A stretch of 34,202 bases of DNA. It comes from Candidatus Egerieimonas intestinavium. GTDB lineage: Bacteria > Bacillota > Clostridia > Lachnospirales > Lachnospiraceae. The notes beneath the pieces are model-generated. The model saw only the letters and a list, made by a program, of their open reading frames with translations. It was not told the DNA's origin and did no database searches. Both the position numbers and the translations under genes were made by a program. Location of the stretch: NCBI GenBank assembly GCA_018711815.1, contig DVHU01000061.1, positions 1 through 34,202 on the forward strand, given 5' to 3'. This document shows positions 25,416 to 32,729 of the stretch, one piece after another; position 1 is the stretch's first letter, and each line of letters opens with the position of its first letter.

Positions 25416-26200
25416 CTACTGGTTATCTCTTGGGCAGTAGGTCTGTATCCACCAGTCTATCCGCTCAGGATTTTCCTTTTCTCCCAGAAATTCCTCCAGG
25501 CGGTTTTCCTTCGCCAGCAGCCGGATCAGCTCCAGCATCTCCCTCTGACTCTGCTGTCTGCCCTCGCACATGCCCGCCTGTCTTCCTTCAAGCATGCCTA
25601 TATTTCTGCCTTCTTCCAGGCCCAAACGCCTGCCCTCTTCTTTTCCCCTGCTCTCGGCCTTCTCGCAGAGATAATCAATGGCTGTACACATACTTTTTTC
25701 CTCCTCTTCCTCTGTCACCTGTTCCAGCAGCCGCTCATCCTCCAGCAGCACCGCAGCCGTCATGAGCCCCTCCCGGGACAGCCCTTCCTCCTTTCCCAGT
25801 CCTCTCACATAGGCCAGGAACTCCTCCTGCTTATCCTTTAGCTGCAGCATCCGCATCAACGTCTTCCACTCCGTCTGAAAATTCCCCGGCTCCACTTGGC
25901 CGGGCTCAATGAGCCGCAGCGGGTAGTCCGGGAAATATTCCCGGTATTCCTCCAGCTCCGGGGGAAGCTCCAAGAGCTCCCGAAGACTTCTGCTCCCATC
26001 CCAGGGCTCCTCCCCGTAGTAGAATACCACCGTCATCACCGGCGCCAACCTCTCCCTCCTGGCTAACCCGGAGAGATACTCCCCGCTTCCCCGAAGATCA
26101 CGGTTCCTTCTGTGAATCCGGGCCCGCTCCGCCAGCTGCCGGTCATACTCCATGGCATCCATCAGCAGTAGCTGTTTAAGATCTCATCTTTTCTTCCCAT
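25416..26200 (-). pseudogene. Rpn-family nuclease, catalytic half deleted and frameshifted
   Basis: A relic of an Rpn-type PD-(D/E)XK nuclease (recombination-promoting nuclease/putative transposase). ATG 26200, with a GGAGGGG site, opens MGRKDEIL, then runs into a stop because one A seems lost from an A-run near 26176. In the restored frame the text passes directly into MDAMEYDRQLAERARIH, which in intact relatives comes about 100 residues later, after the nuclease core. The rest (SGEYLSGLARRERLAPVMTVVFYYGEEPWDG, and a C-terminal GRQxG-type repeat helix) is intact and could be expressed as a 248-residue fragment from 26162. The promoter (26273-26301) is well preserved. Confidence 0.8.
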
Positions 26201-26272
26201 TGCCCCTCCTGTATTCGTTTTTGTATCCCTGGAAATTTGGCTGAACAGCCAGATATGAATTAAGATAAAGGG

Positions 26273-26301
26273 ATTATAGCATACAGGGCGGGAAGTTTCA
26301 A
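26273..26301 (-). promoter_or_regulatory. Extended -10 promoter of the Rpn relic
   Basis: Minus-strand -35 TTGAAA (26301-26296), 17-bp spacer, and extended -10 TGCTATAAT with a perfect hexamer at 26278-26273. The leader is about 65-70 nt. Confidence 0.8.
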
Positions 26302-26350
26302 TAACTATTTATATTTTTACTATATCAGATTGCAAAAACATTCCCAAGTC

Positions 26351-27055
26351 TTATGTGGCGATGGATTCTACAAATGATTTTACAATTTTTCGGCTGTTTT
26401 CATCCGTTTCAAAGGAAAATTCCGGGTGCCACTGCACTCCCACAATATACTTACGGGACGGCATATAAATACTCTCAATCAAGCCGTCATCTGCCACTGC
26501 CATCGCTTCAAACTCAGGTGACAGATTTTTTATTGCCTGGTGATGATAGCTGTTCACACCTATTTTTTCTCTGCTTAAGATATGATAAAGGGGAGTGGCT
26601 TTTTGTATAGTAACTTCATGCGCTGCCCTATGATAGGGCGGCTTCATCTGATGATTTATGCTGCTGACAAATTCCCTGTGCAAATCCTGATACAGCGTTC
26701 CCCCAAAGCAGGCATTCATCAGCTGGATACCTCTGCAAATTCCCAGAACAGATTTATCCAGCTCCACAGCTTTTTTTAACAGATAAGTTTCCATTTTGTC
26801 CCGGATTTCACAGCACTGTCCACACCAGGGTTTCTTATCCGATTGGTAAACCGACGGCGAGACATCATGCCCTCCTGTCAACAAAAATCCGCCGCAAATC
26901 ATAAGAAAATAATCTAATTCCTCTGTCTTTGCAGTGAGCGGAAGCATCATGGGTATGGCATTTTCCGCCTCCAACATTTTCATATATCCCGGCAGCATCC
27001 AATAGCTTTCCCGCTCATCATCATAAAGGGGCATAATACCAATTACTTTTCTCAT
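26351..27055 (-). CDS. Class I glutamine amidotransferase-like hydrolase (peptidase C26, PuuD-like)
   Basis: A 234-residue hydrolase of the gamma-glutamyl-GABA hydrolase group, which releases glutamate from gamma-glutamyl compounds. The nucleophile elbow is VLGICRGIQLMN (C107), and the His/Glu pair lies in VQWHPEF (H210, E212). An FLLTGGHDVSPSVY segment is typical of the family. It is clearly more AT-rich than the addAB or nadE regions. The start at 27055 has GAGGAG 4 bases upstream. Its predicted promoter lies beyond a 174-bp palindrome (27095-27268), which would be part of its leader RNA. The substrate is not fixed by sequence. Confidence 0.9.
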   Translation of the reverse strand: MRKVIGIMPLYDDERESYWMLPGYMKMLEAENAIPMMLPLTAKTEELDYFLMICGGFLLTGGHDVSPSVYQSDKKPWCGQCCEIRDKMETYLLKKAVELDKSVLGICRGIQLMNACFGGTLYQDLHREFVSSINHQMKPPYHRAAHEVTIQKATPLYHILSREKIGVNSYHHQAIKNLSPEFEAMAVADDGLIESIYMPSRKYIVGVQWHPEFSFETDENSRKIVKSFVESIAT

Positions 27056-27094
27056 AGCTTCTCCTCAGAAAATTTTTTCGTAAATAATGGGAAC

Positions 27095-27268
27095 GTACTT
27101 ACCCTCTCTTTACAAGGACACACACGCCTCAATCCATGATATTTTCGCGATTTGCGGCGTTATCCTCAATCGGCGTACCGAGTGGTACGCTGATTGAAAG
27201 TAACACAGCAGGTCGCAAAATTTACTCTTTATCGACCGTGTGTGCTCTTGTAAAGAGAGGGTAGCTAC
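27095..27268. repeat. 174-bp palindromic element upstream of the amidotransferase gene
   Basis: The two halves are imperfect inverted repeats. The outer arm TACCCTCTCTTTACAAG (27100-27116) is matched by CTTGTAAAGAGAGGGTA (27247-27263). Next come CACACACG/CGTGTGTG, TCGCG-type blocks, CAATC/GATTG and a perfect tip stem GCGTACC/GGTACGC around the loop GAGT (27173-27190). No coding frame lies inside. If transcribed it would fold into one long rod. The rest of 27056-27355 holds the promoter at 27274-27302 and a hairpin at 27310-27341. Confidence 0.8.
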
Positions 27269-27273
27269 TATAC

Positions 27274-27302
27274 AGTATAATCCAACCAGCTGAAAGGTAC
27301 AA
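27274..27302 (-). promoter_or_regulatory. Candidate promoter of the amidotransferase gene
   Basis: Minus-strand -35 TTGTAC (27302-27297), 17-bp spacer, -10 TATACT (27279-27274). It would make a leader of about 210 nt containing the palindrome. Confidence 0.5.
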
Positions 27303-27309
27303 GCCAAAG

Positions 27310-27341
27310 GGTGCGCAAGACTTTTACCTCTCGCGCACCCT
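27310..27341 (-). terminator. Hairpin after the ABC permease gene
   Basis: GGGTGCGC (27310-27317) pairs with GCGCACCC (27334-27341) around a 16-nt loop, 15 bases past the permease stop. On the minus strand the tail is only TTTGGCTTG, so termination may be weak. Confidence 0.5.
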
Positions 27342-27355
27342 CTTTCCCGCTGTCT

Positions 27356-27958
27356 CTATACATCCTTCCCGGAGAGTATCCTCCCGGATACGTACCAGGA
27401 AATCCCATACATGACCGCCCCCACCGCCACGCTGACCGCCGGCACGTAGGAGGCCTTCCCGAAAATCAGATTCAGGAGAACAAACACCCCCGCCGAGGCC
27501 GGATAGGCCAAGACGGTTCCCAGAATACTTTTTTCCTCACCCAGCAGGAAATAGCAAGGCATCAAAACACTCCCGGACATCAGCGCCATGGTCAGACTGA
27601 TGCAGATAAAGATGGCCGAATCCTCCACCCCCTTGCCCGTCACCTGTGCCGCGACAATCGCCAAGGCTCCCCCCAGCAGAAATCCCGCCAGGCTGGTCAG
27701 CAGATACATCACATATTTACTGCTCAGGTACATTCTTCGGCTCACCGGCAGAGTCATCACTGTCTTCAGCCAGCCGGAGCTCTTATCCATATTGATGGTG
27801 CCGGGCACGTTCATCCCCAGCATGATCGTGGCAATCACCGGCAAAACCCAGGGGGTGACCAGATAGGACATGGAAATCCCAAGAACCAAAAACACCACCG
27901 CCAGGTACAACAGCAGTGACCGGACAATATAGAAATCCTTTAACAGCAATCCCTTCAT
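27356..27958 (-). CDS. ABC-2 transporter permease of the GntR-linked module
   Basis: 200 residues with about six hydrophobic segments: LLLYLAVVFLVLGISMSYL, WVLPVIATIMLGM, LTSLAGFLLGGALAIVAA, FICISLTMALMSGSVL, VLAYPASAGVFVLLNL and VPAVSVAVGAVMYGISWYV. The WLKTVMTLPVSRRMYLSSKYV cytoplasmic stretch is the usual ABC-2 coupling element. ATG 27958 overlaps the ATPase stop (ATGA). It forms the exporter with that ATPase; the substrate is unknown. Confidence 0.87.
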   Translation of the reverse strand: MKGLLLKDFYIVRSLLLYLAVVFLVLGISMSYLVTPWVLPVIATIMLGMNVPGTINMDKSSGWLKTVMTLPVSRRMYLSSKYVMYLLTSLAGFLLGGALAIVAAQVTGKGVEDSAIFICISLTMALMSGSVLMPCYFLLGEEKSILGTVLAYPASAGVFVLLNLIFGKASYVPAVSVAVGAVMYGISWYVSGRILSGKDV

Positions 27959-28812
27959 CTTCTTTCCCCCTTTACATACATAAGCATAATCTCATCAATA
28001 CTGGCCGGAGCCACCAGAATTCCCGGATACCTTTTCTCCACAGCCCACCGATCCTTTACCAACACCTGACACTCATACTCCTGCTTCCGAAAGGCCACCA
28101 TATCCTCCTGATCCATCTCCGCCAGTTGGGCCGGGCTGCACTTTACGATGCCGTAATTTTCCATGAGCTCATCCTTGGCCTCCGAGAATACCACCTTCCC
28201 CTGATGGATAAATACAATATAATCGGCCACCTTCTCCAGATCGCTGGTAATATGGGAGGATACCAGAATGGAATGATCCTCCTCCTGAATAAAATCCAGA
28301 AACATATCCAGAATTTCATCCCGCATGACCGGATCTAATCCGCTGGTGGCTTCATCCAAGACCAGCAGCCGGGAATGGTGGGAGAAAGCCACGGAGATGG
28401 CGTATTTCATCTTCATTCCCTTAGAAAATTCCTTGAGCTTCTTGTGGGCGGGCAGCTGAAATTTTTCCAGCAGCTCCCGGTAAATTTCCTGATCCCAGGC
28501 GTGGTAGGTCTGGGCAAAGACTCTGCCCAGCTGCCGGGGCGTCAGAGTCTCCGGGTAATTGCTCCCGTCAAAGACTACTCCGATCTCATCCCTGATTCCC
28601 GGCTCTATCTCCGGGGAACCCCATGTCAAAACGCTGCCCCCGTCCCGGCTCACCAGGCCCAGGATAGCCTTGATGGTGGTGCTTTTTCCGGCCCCATTTT
28701 CCCCGATTAAGCCCACGATGCTCCCCTGGGGCACAGAAAAGGACACGTTATCCAGGGTAAAATCCTTGTATCTCTTGGTCAGTCCTCTTACCTCTAGTGC
28801 GTTTTCTCCCAT
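27955..28812 (-). CDS. ABC transporter ATP-binding protein of the GntR-linked module
   Basis: A 285-residue ATPase: Walker A GENGAGKST at residues 37-45, signature EFSKGMKMKYAI (with KGM in place of SGG), Walker B LLVLDEATSGLDP, H-loop VSSHITSDL. The C-terminal tail of about 70 residues is as in YtrB-type subunits. It follows the GntR regulator by 4 bases, with AGGAGGAG as ribosome site. In B. subtilis similar GntR-YtrB modules answer cell-wall antibiotics; that role here is inference. Confidence 0.93.
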   Translation of the reverse strand: MGENALEVRGLTKRYKDFTLDNVSFSVPQGSIVGLIGENGAGKSTTIKAILGLVSRDGGSVLTWGSPEIEPGIRDEIGVVFDGSNYPETLTPRQLGRVFAQTYHAWDQEIYRELLEKFQLPAHKKLKEFSKGMKMKYAISVAFSHHSRLLVLDEATSGLDPVMRDEILDMFLDFIQEEDHSILVSSHITSDLEKVADYIVFIHQGKVVFSEAKDELMENYGIVKCSPAQLAEMDQEDMVAFRKQEYECQVLVKDRWAVEKRYPGILVAPASIDEIMLMYVKGERR

Positions 28813-28816
28813 ACTC

Positions 28817-29191
28817 TTACTCCTCCTCGTACAAGATATTCAAAAGCTCCCTCAGCCGGTCCAGCTTGATCCCGCTGGCCCTGGCGATCTCTATGGCCTC
28901 CAGAAAATGATTTTCGATCTTCTTCTGCTGCTCCTCCAGGTAGAAATCCTGGTTCTGTACCGAAACGAAGCATCCTTTTCCCGCGGTGGTCTCGATGAAA
29001 CCGTCCCTCTGCAGCACGTCGTAGGCCTTCTGTACCGTCAGCACGCTAATGTGCAGGGATTTTGCCAGTGCTCGTATGGAGGGCAGGGCCTCCCCGGCCT
29101 TCAGCTCTCCGCTCATGATCTGGGTCTTTATCTGAGTGGAAATCTGATCATATATAGGTTTGCTGGCGTGATTGTTAATCAATATCTCCAT
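28817..29191 (-). CDS. GntR-family regulator, YtrA subfamily
   Basis: About 124 residues: an N-terminal winged helix (PIYDQISTQIKTQIMSGELKAGEALPSIRALAKSLHIS, TVQKAYDVLQRDGFIETTAGKGCFV) and a short C-terminal helical segment, with no large effector domain. This is the YtrA layout, usually a dimeric repressor of its own operon with an ABC exporter. I prefer ATG 29191 (MEILINN), preceded by GAGGAAGAG; the upstream ATG 29203 has no ribosome site. The perfect inverted repeat over its promoter is the expected operator. Confidence 0.93.
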   Translation of the reverse strand: MEILINNHASKPIYDQISTQIKTQIMSGELKAGEALPSIRALAKSLHISVLTVQKAYDVLQRDGFIETTAGKGCFVSVQNQDFYLEEQQKKIENHFLEAIEIARASGIKLDRLRELLNILYEEE

Positions 29192-29206
29192 GCTCTTCCT
29201 CATTTC

Positions 29207-29245
29207 GTATTATACTGTATTACTATTACAAGTACAGTATAATAC
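29207..29245. promoter_or_regulatory. GntR operator: perfect 13-bp inverted repeat
   Basis: GTATTATACTGTA (29207-29219) and its exact inverse TACAGTATAATAC (29233-29245) are separated by 13 bases. The site overlaps the -10 element and start point of the promoter at 29236-29264 and lies just upstream of the GntR start, as expected for autorepression. Confidence 0.85.
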
Positions 29246-29264
29246 TCTAATATACAGATGTCAA
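29236..29264 (-). promoter_or_regulatory. Promoter of the GntR-ABC operon
   Basis: Minus-strand consensus -35 TTGACA (29264-29259), 17-bp spacer, -10 TATACT (29241-29236). The -10 lies within the right operator arm. Confidence 0.85.
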
Positions 29265-29334
29265 GTTTTTTTACTGTCATTTCCCCTTGGCCGGGCCGGC
29301 ATCACCGGCCAGCGCCCCAAAAGGGCATAAAACA

Positions 29335-29369
29335 GGGAGCTATTGCATTCTCTAATTGCAATAGCTCCC
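29335..29369. terminator. Intrinsic terminator after the Sel1-repeat gene
   Basis: A perfect 13-bp inverted repeat GGGAGCTATTGCA/TGCAATAGCTCCC with a 9-nt loop. The minus-strand tail is TGTTTTATG and the plus-strand tail TCTTTCTT. The rest of 29270-29479 shows only a GC-rich GGCCGG/CCGGCC inverted repeat near 29289-29310. Confidence 0.8.
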
Positions 29370-29479
29370 TCTTTCTTCCATTTACATCTCTTCGGTCTCT
29401 TGAGCCCGCGCCAAATCCGGTATTTCGTTTCTGCATTTTCGCAGCGGATATCCCAGAACCTTAACCGCTCTGCCAGAGC

Positions 29480-30127
29480 TTAACTCTCGCTCTCCTTCAA
29501 GGCCTCCACAGCCATGGAAAACTTTCGCTGAGCTGCCTTGGTCATCCAGAACCGGGATTTCTCCAAATCCTTCTCCACCCCGCAGCCATACTGATAGAGG
29601 ATGGCAAGATTATACTGGGCCACAGGGATATCTTTTTCCGCCGCCTTCTCAAACCACTGAAAAGCCTTCTTGTAGTCCTGATCCACACAGATTCCCTGCA
29701 TATAGTAGTTGCCCACGCAGCACATAGAACGGGGATCCTCCTGCTTGGCAGATTTCAGATACCACTCCAGGGCCTTTCCGGCGTCTTCCTTGACTCCGGT
29801 GCCAGTCTCGTAGCAGCGGGCCAGATTGTACTGGGCGTTGCTGTTTCCTCCCTTGGCACCCAGCTGGAAATATTGGGCCGCCTTGGCGTAGTCCTGGGTC
29901 ACGCCCTTTCCCTGGGCGTAGAGAAAGCCCAGTCGGGTCTGGGATTCTTCATTTCCCTGGGCCGCCGCCTTCTCATACCACTGGGCTGCCCTCTGGTAAT
30001 CCACATCCGTGTACAGTCCATTCTCATAATAAAATCCCACTGCGTGCTGGATCCTGCTCTGGCCTCCCTCGGCCAGCGCCAGAAGCTCCTGCAGGGTCAC
30101 TTCCTTACTCTTTTCTTTTCCACTCAT
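29480..30127 (-). CDS. Sel1-like repeat (tetratricopeptide-type) protein
   Basis: 215 residues with about five Sel1-like repeats of 36 residues, each with an AAQWYEKAAAQGNEESQTRLGFLY-like pattern (for example AAQYFQLGAKGGNSNAQYNLARCY and AFQWFEKAAEKDIPVAQYNLAILY). There is no signal peptide, so it is cytosolic. Such solenoids bind protein partners. The start overlaps the methyltransferase stop (ATGA), with GGGAGG some 13 bases upstream. The partner is unknown but may be encoded by the two genes before it. Confidence 0.9.
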   Translation of the reverse strand: MSGKEKSKEVTLQELLALAEGGQSRIQHAVGFYYENGLYTDVDYQRAAQWYEKAAAQGNEESQTRLGFLYAQGKGVTQDYAKAAQYFQLGAKGGNSNAQYNLARCYETGTGVKEDAGKALEWYLKSAKQEDPRSMCCVGNYYMQGICVDQDYKKAFQWFEKAAEKDIPVAQYNLAILYQYGCGVEKDLEKSRFWMTKAAQRKFSMAVEALKESES

Positions 30128-30882
30128 GATTTTTTCTGTACCTCCCGGGCCACAAACTGCAGCCTCTCTGTCCTGCTGCCGGGCTCATCCTTAGTAAATG
30201 CCTCATACACGGCCACCAGCTCCAGCCCCGCCGCCCGCAAAAGCTCCTCCACCTCCTGGGGACTCCAGGCTCTCTGGTAATGAAACTCTTCCTGCTTATT
30301 ATATCTTCCGTCCGGCTCCCGGACAAAAAGAGTCACCGCGTACTCGTTAATCCGACTGCTCTCCTGGTAATAATTTTCCCAGATAAAACTGGCCTCCTCC
30401 CGGTTCTCCGCAATGGTATTCTCCCCCAGCACCTCCCGGTATTTATACTCGGTGTTCATGTCAAAGAGGAAAACCCCCCCGGGATCCAGATAGTTGTTCA
30501 CCAGCCGGAATACCTGCAGGAGATCCTCCTCCTCCAGGATATAGTTCAGAGAATCACAGCAGCTGACAATGGCCGCCACCGTGCCGTAGAGCTCAAATTC
30601 CCGCATATCCTGCAGCAGATACAGGATATCCAAGCCCTGGGAAATCTGCTTTTCCCGGGCGATCTCCAGCATTTCCAGGGAGTTGTCCACCCCGATCATG
30701 TCATAGCCCTTTTTCGCCAAAAGCTCTGTGAGAGCTCCTGTTCCGCAGCCCAGATCCAGCACCAGGCCGCCCTCCAGGCCGTAATCTCTCAGCAGTTCTT
30801 CCAGATATTCCGCCCACTGCTGATGATCTATATTATCCATAAACAGGTCGTAGACCTCCGCGAAAACGGTGTACGCCTCCAT
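30124..30882 (-). CDS. Class I SAM-dependent methyltransferase
   Basis: 252 residues. Motif I VLDLGCGTG is at residues 41-49, the acidic motif II is in GVDNS, and a VAAIVSCCDSLNYI motif follows, as in small-molecule methyltransferases of the Methyltransf_25 type. It begins MEAYTVFAEVYDLFMDNIDHQQWAEY, a common N-terminal signature of this group. Start 30882 has GGAAGGG 6 bases upstream, directly after the SseB-like stop. The substrate is unknown. Confidence 0.9.
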   Translation of the reverse strand: MEAYTVFAEVYDLFMDNIDHQQWAEYLEELLRDYGLEGGLVLDLGCGTGALTELLAKKGYDMIGVDNSLEMLEIAREKQISQGLDILYLLQDMREFELYGTVAAIVSCCDSLNYILEEEDLLQVFRLVNNYLDPGGVFLFDMNTEYKYREVLGENTIAENREEASFIWENYYQESSRINEYAVTLFVREPDGRYNKQEEFHYQRAWSPQEVEELLRAAGLELVAVYEAFTKDEPGSRTERLQFVAREVQKKS

Positions 30883-30886
30883 TTTT

Positions 30887-31789
30887 TTACCCTTCCTTCA
30901 CGTAAACCGGCTGTACCTTGTTATCCTCCAGTACCTTGCGCAGCTGACCCGCGTAGGTGGCTACGCTGACCACCGTGCCCTGGGAGGCCTGCTTAAACTC
31001 CTCCGCCAGCCCCTTCAGGGACTTGCGCAGCTCTTCCATATCGCCGTCCACTACCAAAAGGAAGCTCTTCACCTGCTCCTTAATCAGAATCTGCAGAAAG
31101 ATCCGGCTGATCTCCGCATGGGCGCTGCCCAGCTGCTTCACCGCAGCCTCCAGCTTCTCCGGCACCTGGGGCAAAATCCCGATCTGCAGCTTGTTCTGCT
31201 GAGGATTGGGCTTTCTTAAGCCCAGCAGAGACTCCACCACCTCCCTGGGCACCCGCATGTTGGTGGACTGAGGATTAATCGCGATGCTGTCGTACTTATC
31301 CTTCTGCTCCAGGAACAGCTGGCACATCTGCCTGAAGGGCATCTCTGACACAGACAGCTGCTTCTTCTGCAGATAATCCATGGGAATCTTATCCCGGGAG
31401 GTGAAAAGCGGCAGGGCACGCTCCTTGCCGTTGACGGTCATCACGTCCGGCTTCACCTCCATGGCCCGATCCAGATTAAAATCCTTTCCCGCGTTCAGGC
31501 TGTCCAGGGCGTCCAGAGTCATGGACATGGTTACCGGAACGCTAACCACATTTCTCATGAGCGCCTGCAGCAGCTTAATCCCCTCCTGCACCTTTTTCGT
31601 CTCCTCAAAGGCCTTTACCAGCTCCTCCACCTGATCTCTCCCGCTCTCCTGGGCGGCCTCCAGCTTCTCCTGGGGATCCAGGGCAGCCTCCTTCTGCTCC
31701 TCGGCCGTAGCCCCCTGCTCCTGATTTTTCTCCTCCGTAACCGGGGTCTCCTCCTGGTTCTTCTTTTTGAATCTATCGAATAATCCCAT
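30887..31789 (-). CDS. SseB-like protein with charged N-terminal extension
   Basis: 300 residues. Residues 1-60 are highly charged (Glu/Lys/Gln-rich, beginning MGLFDRFKKKNQEE) and probably unstructured. The rest resembles the SseB family (enhanced serine sensitivity): LPLFTSRDKI, the SIAINPQSTNMRVPREVVESLL stretch, then the C-terminal half LQIGILPQVPEKLEAAVKQL. The biochemical role of SseB proteins is poorly known. It heads an operon with the methyltransferase and Sel1-repeat genes. Start 31789 has AAGGAGAG upstream; the promoter is at 31929-31957. Confidence 0.82.
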   Translation of the reverse strand: MGLFDRFKKKNQEETPVTEEKNQEQGATAEEQKEAALDPQEKLEAAQESGRDQVEELVKAFEETKKVQEGIKLLQALMRNVVSVPVTMSMTLDALDSLNAGKDFNLDRAMEVKPDVMTVNGKERALPLFTSRDKIPMDYLQKKQLSVSEMPFRQMCQLFLEQKDKYDSIAINPQSTNMRVPREVVESLLGLRKPNPQQNKLQIGILPQVPEKLEAAVKQLGSAHAEISRIFLQILIKEQVKSFLLVVDGDMEELRKSLKGLAEEFKQASQGTVVSVATYAGQLRKVLEDNKVQPVYVKEG

Positions 31790-31858
31790 TTTCTACTCTC
31801 CTTCTTCCGCAGAACTGATCTGCTTTTTCTTTGGCCAAAACTATTCTCCGAACACACC

Positions 31859-31936
31859 TTTTTAGCGCCCGGTTTCTGCGGTGAACGCAGAACCCGGTAT
31901 GCGCAGGTATAATAGCCGCCATGCGGCTATTATACC
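31859..31936. repeat. Double hairpin repeat in the sseB-like leader
   Basis: First hairpin: CCGGTTTCTGCG (31870-31881) pairs with CGCAGAACCCGG around 5 bases, with flanking GCGC/GCGC. Second: GGTATAATAGCCGC (31906-31919) and its perfect inverse (31923-31936) with a 3-nt loop. Bases 31859-31881 plus ATGCGCA recur at 12499-12529. Confidence 0.7.
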
Positions 31937-31957
31937 ATAATCCACCTATTCTGTCAG
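31929..31957 (-). promoter_or_regulatory. Promoter of the sseB-like operon
   Basis: Minus-strand -35 CTGACA (31957-31952), 17-bp spacer, perfect -10 TATAAT (31934-31929). The -10 sits in one arm of the 14-bp palindrome, and the start point falls near its loop. The leader is about 130 nt. Confidence 0.75.
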
Positions 31958-31966
31958 GGGAATTTT

Positions 31967-32539
31967 TTATTCGGCCTCCTCCAGGTCCGCCACCGTGATC
32001 AGCGCGTCTCTCTGCAAATATTGGATGGCCTTCAGGGCATACTCGTGGGCCTCCTGGCTAGAGCCCGCCACCGCGTCCGTGACCACCTTAATATGGTAAT
32101 CGTGCTGATGGGCATCCACCGCTGTATAGTGGATACACACATCCGTCAATCCACCGATCAGGTAGAGGGTCTCCGCCCGAAGTCCTCTCAGAAGAATTTC
32201 CAGGTCGGTTCCAAAAAAGGCGCTGTACCGCCTCTTGGAGATCAGATACTCCCCCGGCAGCGGGTAGGTCAGCTGGGCATAATCTGTATACGGGGAATTT
32301 TCCAGGCAATGGATTCCCTCAGAGCCGTCCAGCTCCCGTCCAAAATCCACCATATCCGGCCGGTGAACCTCCTTGATCTGAATCACCGGCAGTTTCCGGG
32401 CCCTGAATACGTCCAGCACCCGTTTGGCGTTGCGGATACAGTCCCAGCGGGGACTGTCCATGTTGTCCTCCCGCATGTCCTGGAAATCCTCCTGCTGAAT
32501 ATCAATAACCAGCAGAGCGCTGTTGTTGGCTATTTTCAT
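31967..32539 (-). CDS. Isochorismatase-family cysteine hydrolase
   Basis: About 190 residues with the family triad: D13 (LVIDIQQ), K102 (ISKRRYSAF) and C135 (GGLTDVCIHYT, with the usual cis-peptide GG/LT turn). Such enzymes include nicotinamidases and N-carbamoyl or ureido hydrolases; no metal-site set typical of nicotinamidase is evident, so the substrate is open. ATG 32539 follows GGAGGAATTT; a GTG 15 bases upstream is less likely. It appears to be monocistronic, with promoter at 32619-32646. Confidence 0.92.
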   Translation of the reverse strand: MKIANNSALLVIDIQQEDFQDMREDNMDSPRWDCIRNAKRVLDVFRARKLPVIQIKEVHRPDMVDFGRELDGSEGIHCLENSPYTDYAQLTYPLPGEYLISKRRYSAFFGTDLEILLRGLRAETLYLIGGLTDVCIHYTAVDAHQHDYHIKVVTDAVAGSSQEAHEYALKAIQYLQRDALITVADLEEAE

Positions 32540-32618
32540 GCTAAATTCCTCCACTCTCTTTCTTCTCGGGGTCTAATTTTCTTGGCGTGCAGCCTCTGTC
32601 TGCTCCACCCATAGTCCC

Positions 32619-32646
32619 ATTATACAGGATAGCCAGGAAAAGGCAA
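32619..32646 (-). promoter_or_regulatory. Promoter of the isochorismatase-family gene
   Basis: Minus-strand -35 TTGCCT (32646-32641), 16-bp spacer, perfect -10 TATAAT (32624-32619). The leader is about 70 nt. Confidence 0.65.
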
Positions 32647-32669
32647 TTCTTATCCGCAAAGCAAAGGAA

Positions 32670-32702
32670 GATGCCCCCAAAGCCAAAGCTCTTAGGGGCA
32701 TC
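32670..32702 (-). terminator. Terminator after the CocE-like hydrolase gene
   Basis: GATGCCCC (32670-32677) pairs with GGGGCATC (32695-32702). On the minus strand it is followed by TTCCTTTGCTTTG, 28 bases past the stop. Confidence 0.65.
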
Positions 32703-32729
32703 CTCGCTGGTTAGAGATGGTCTTACCGC

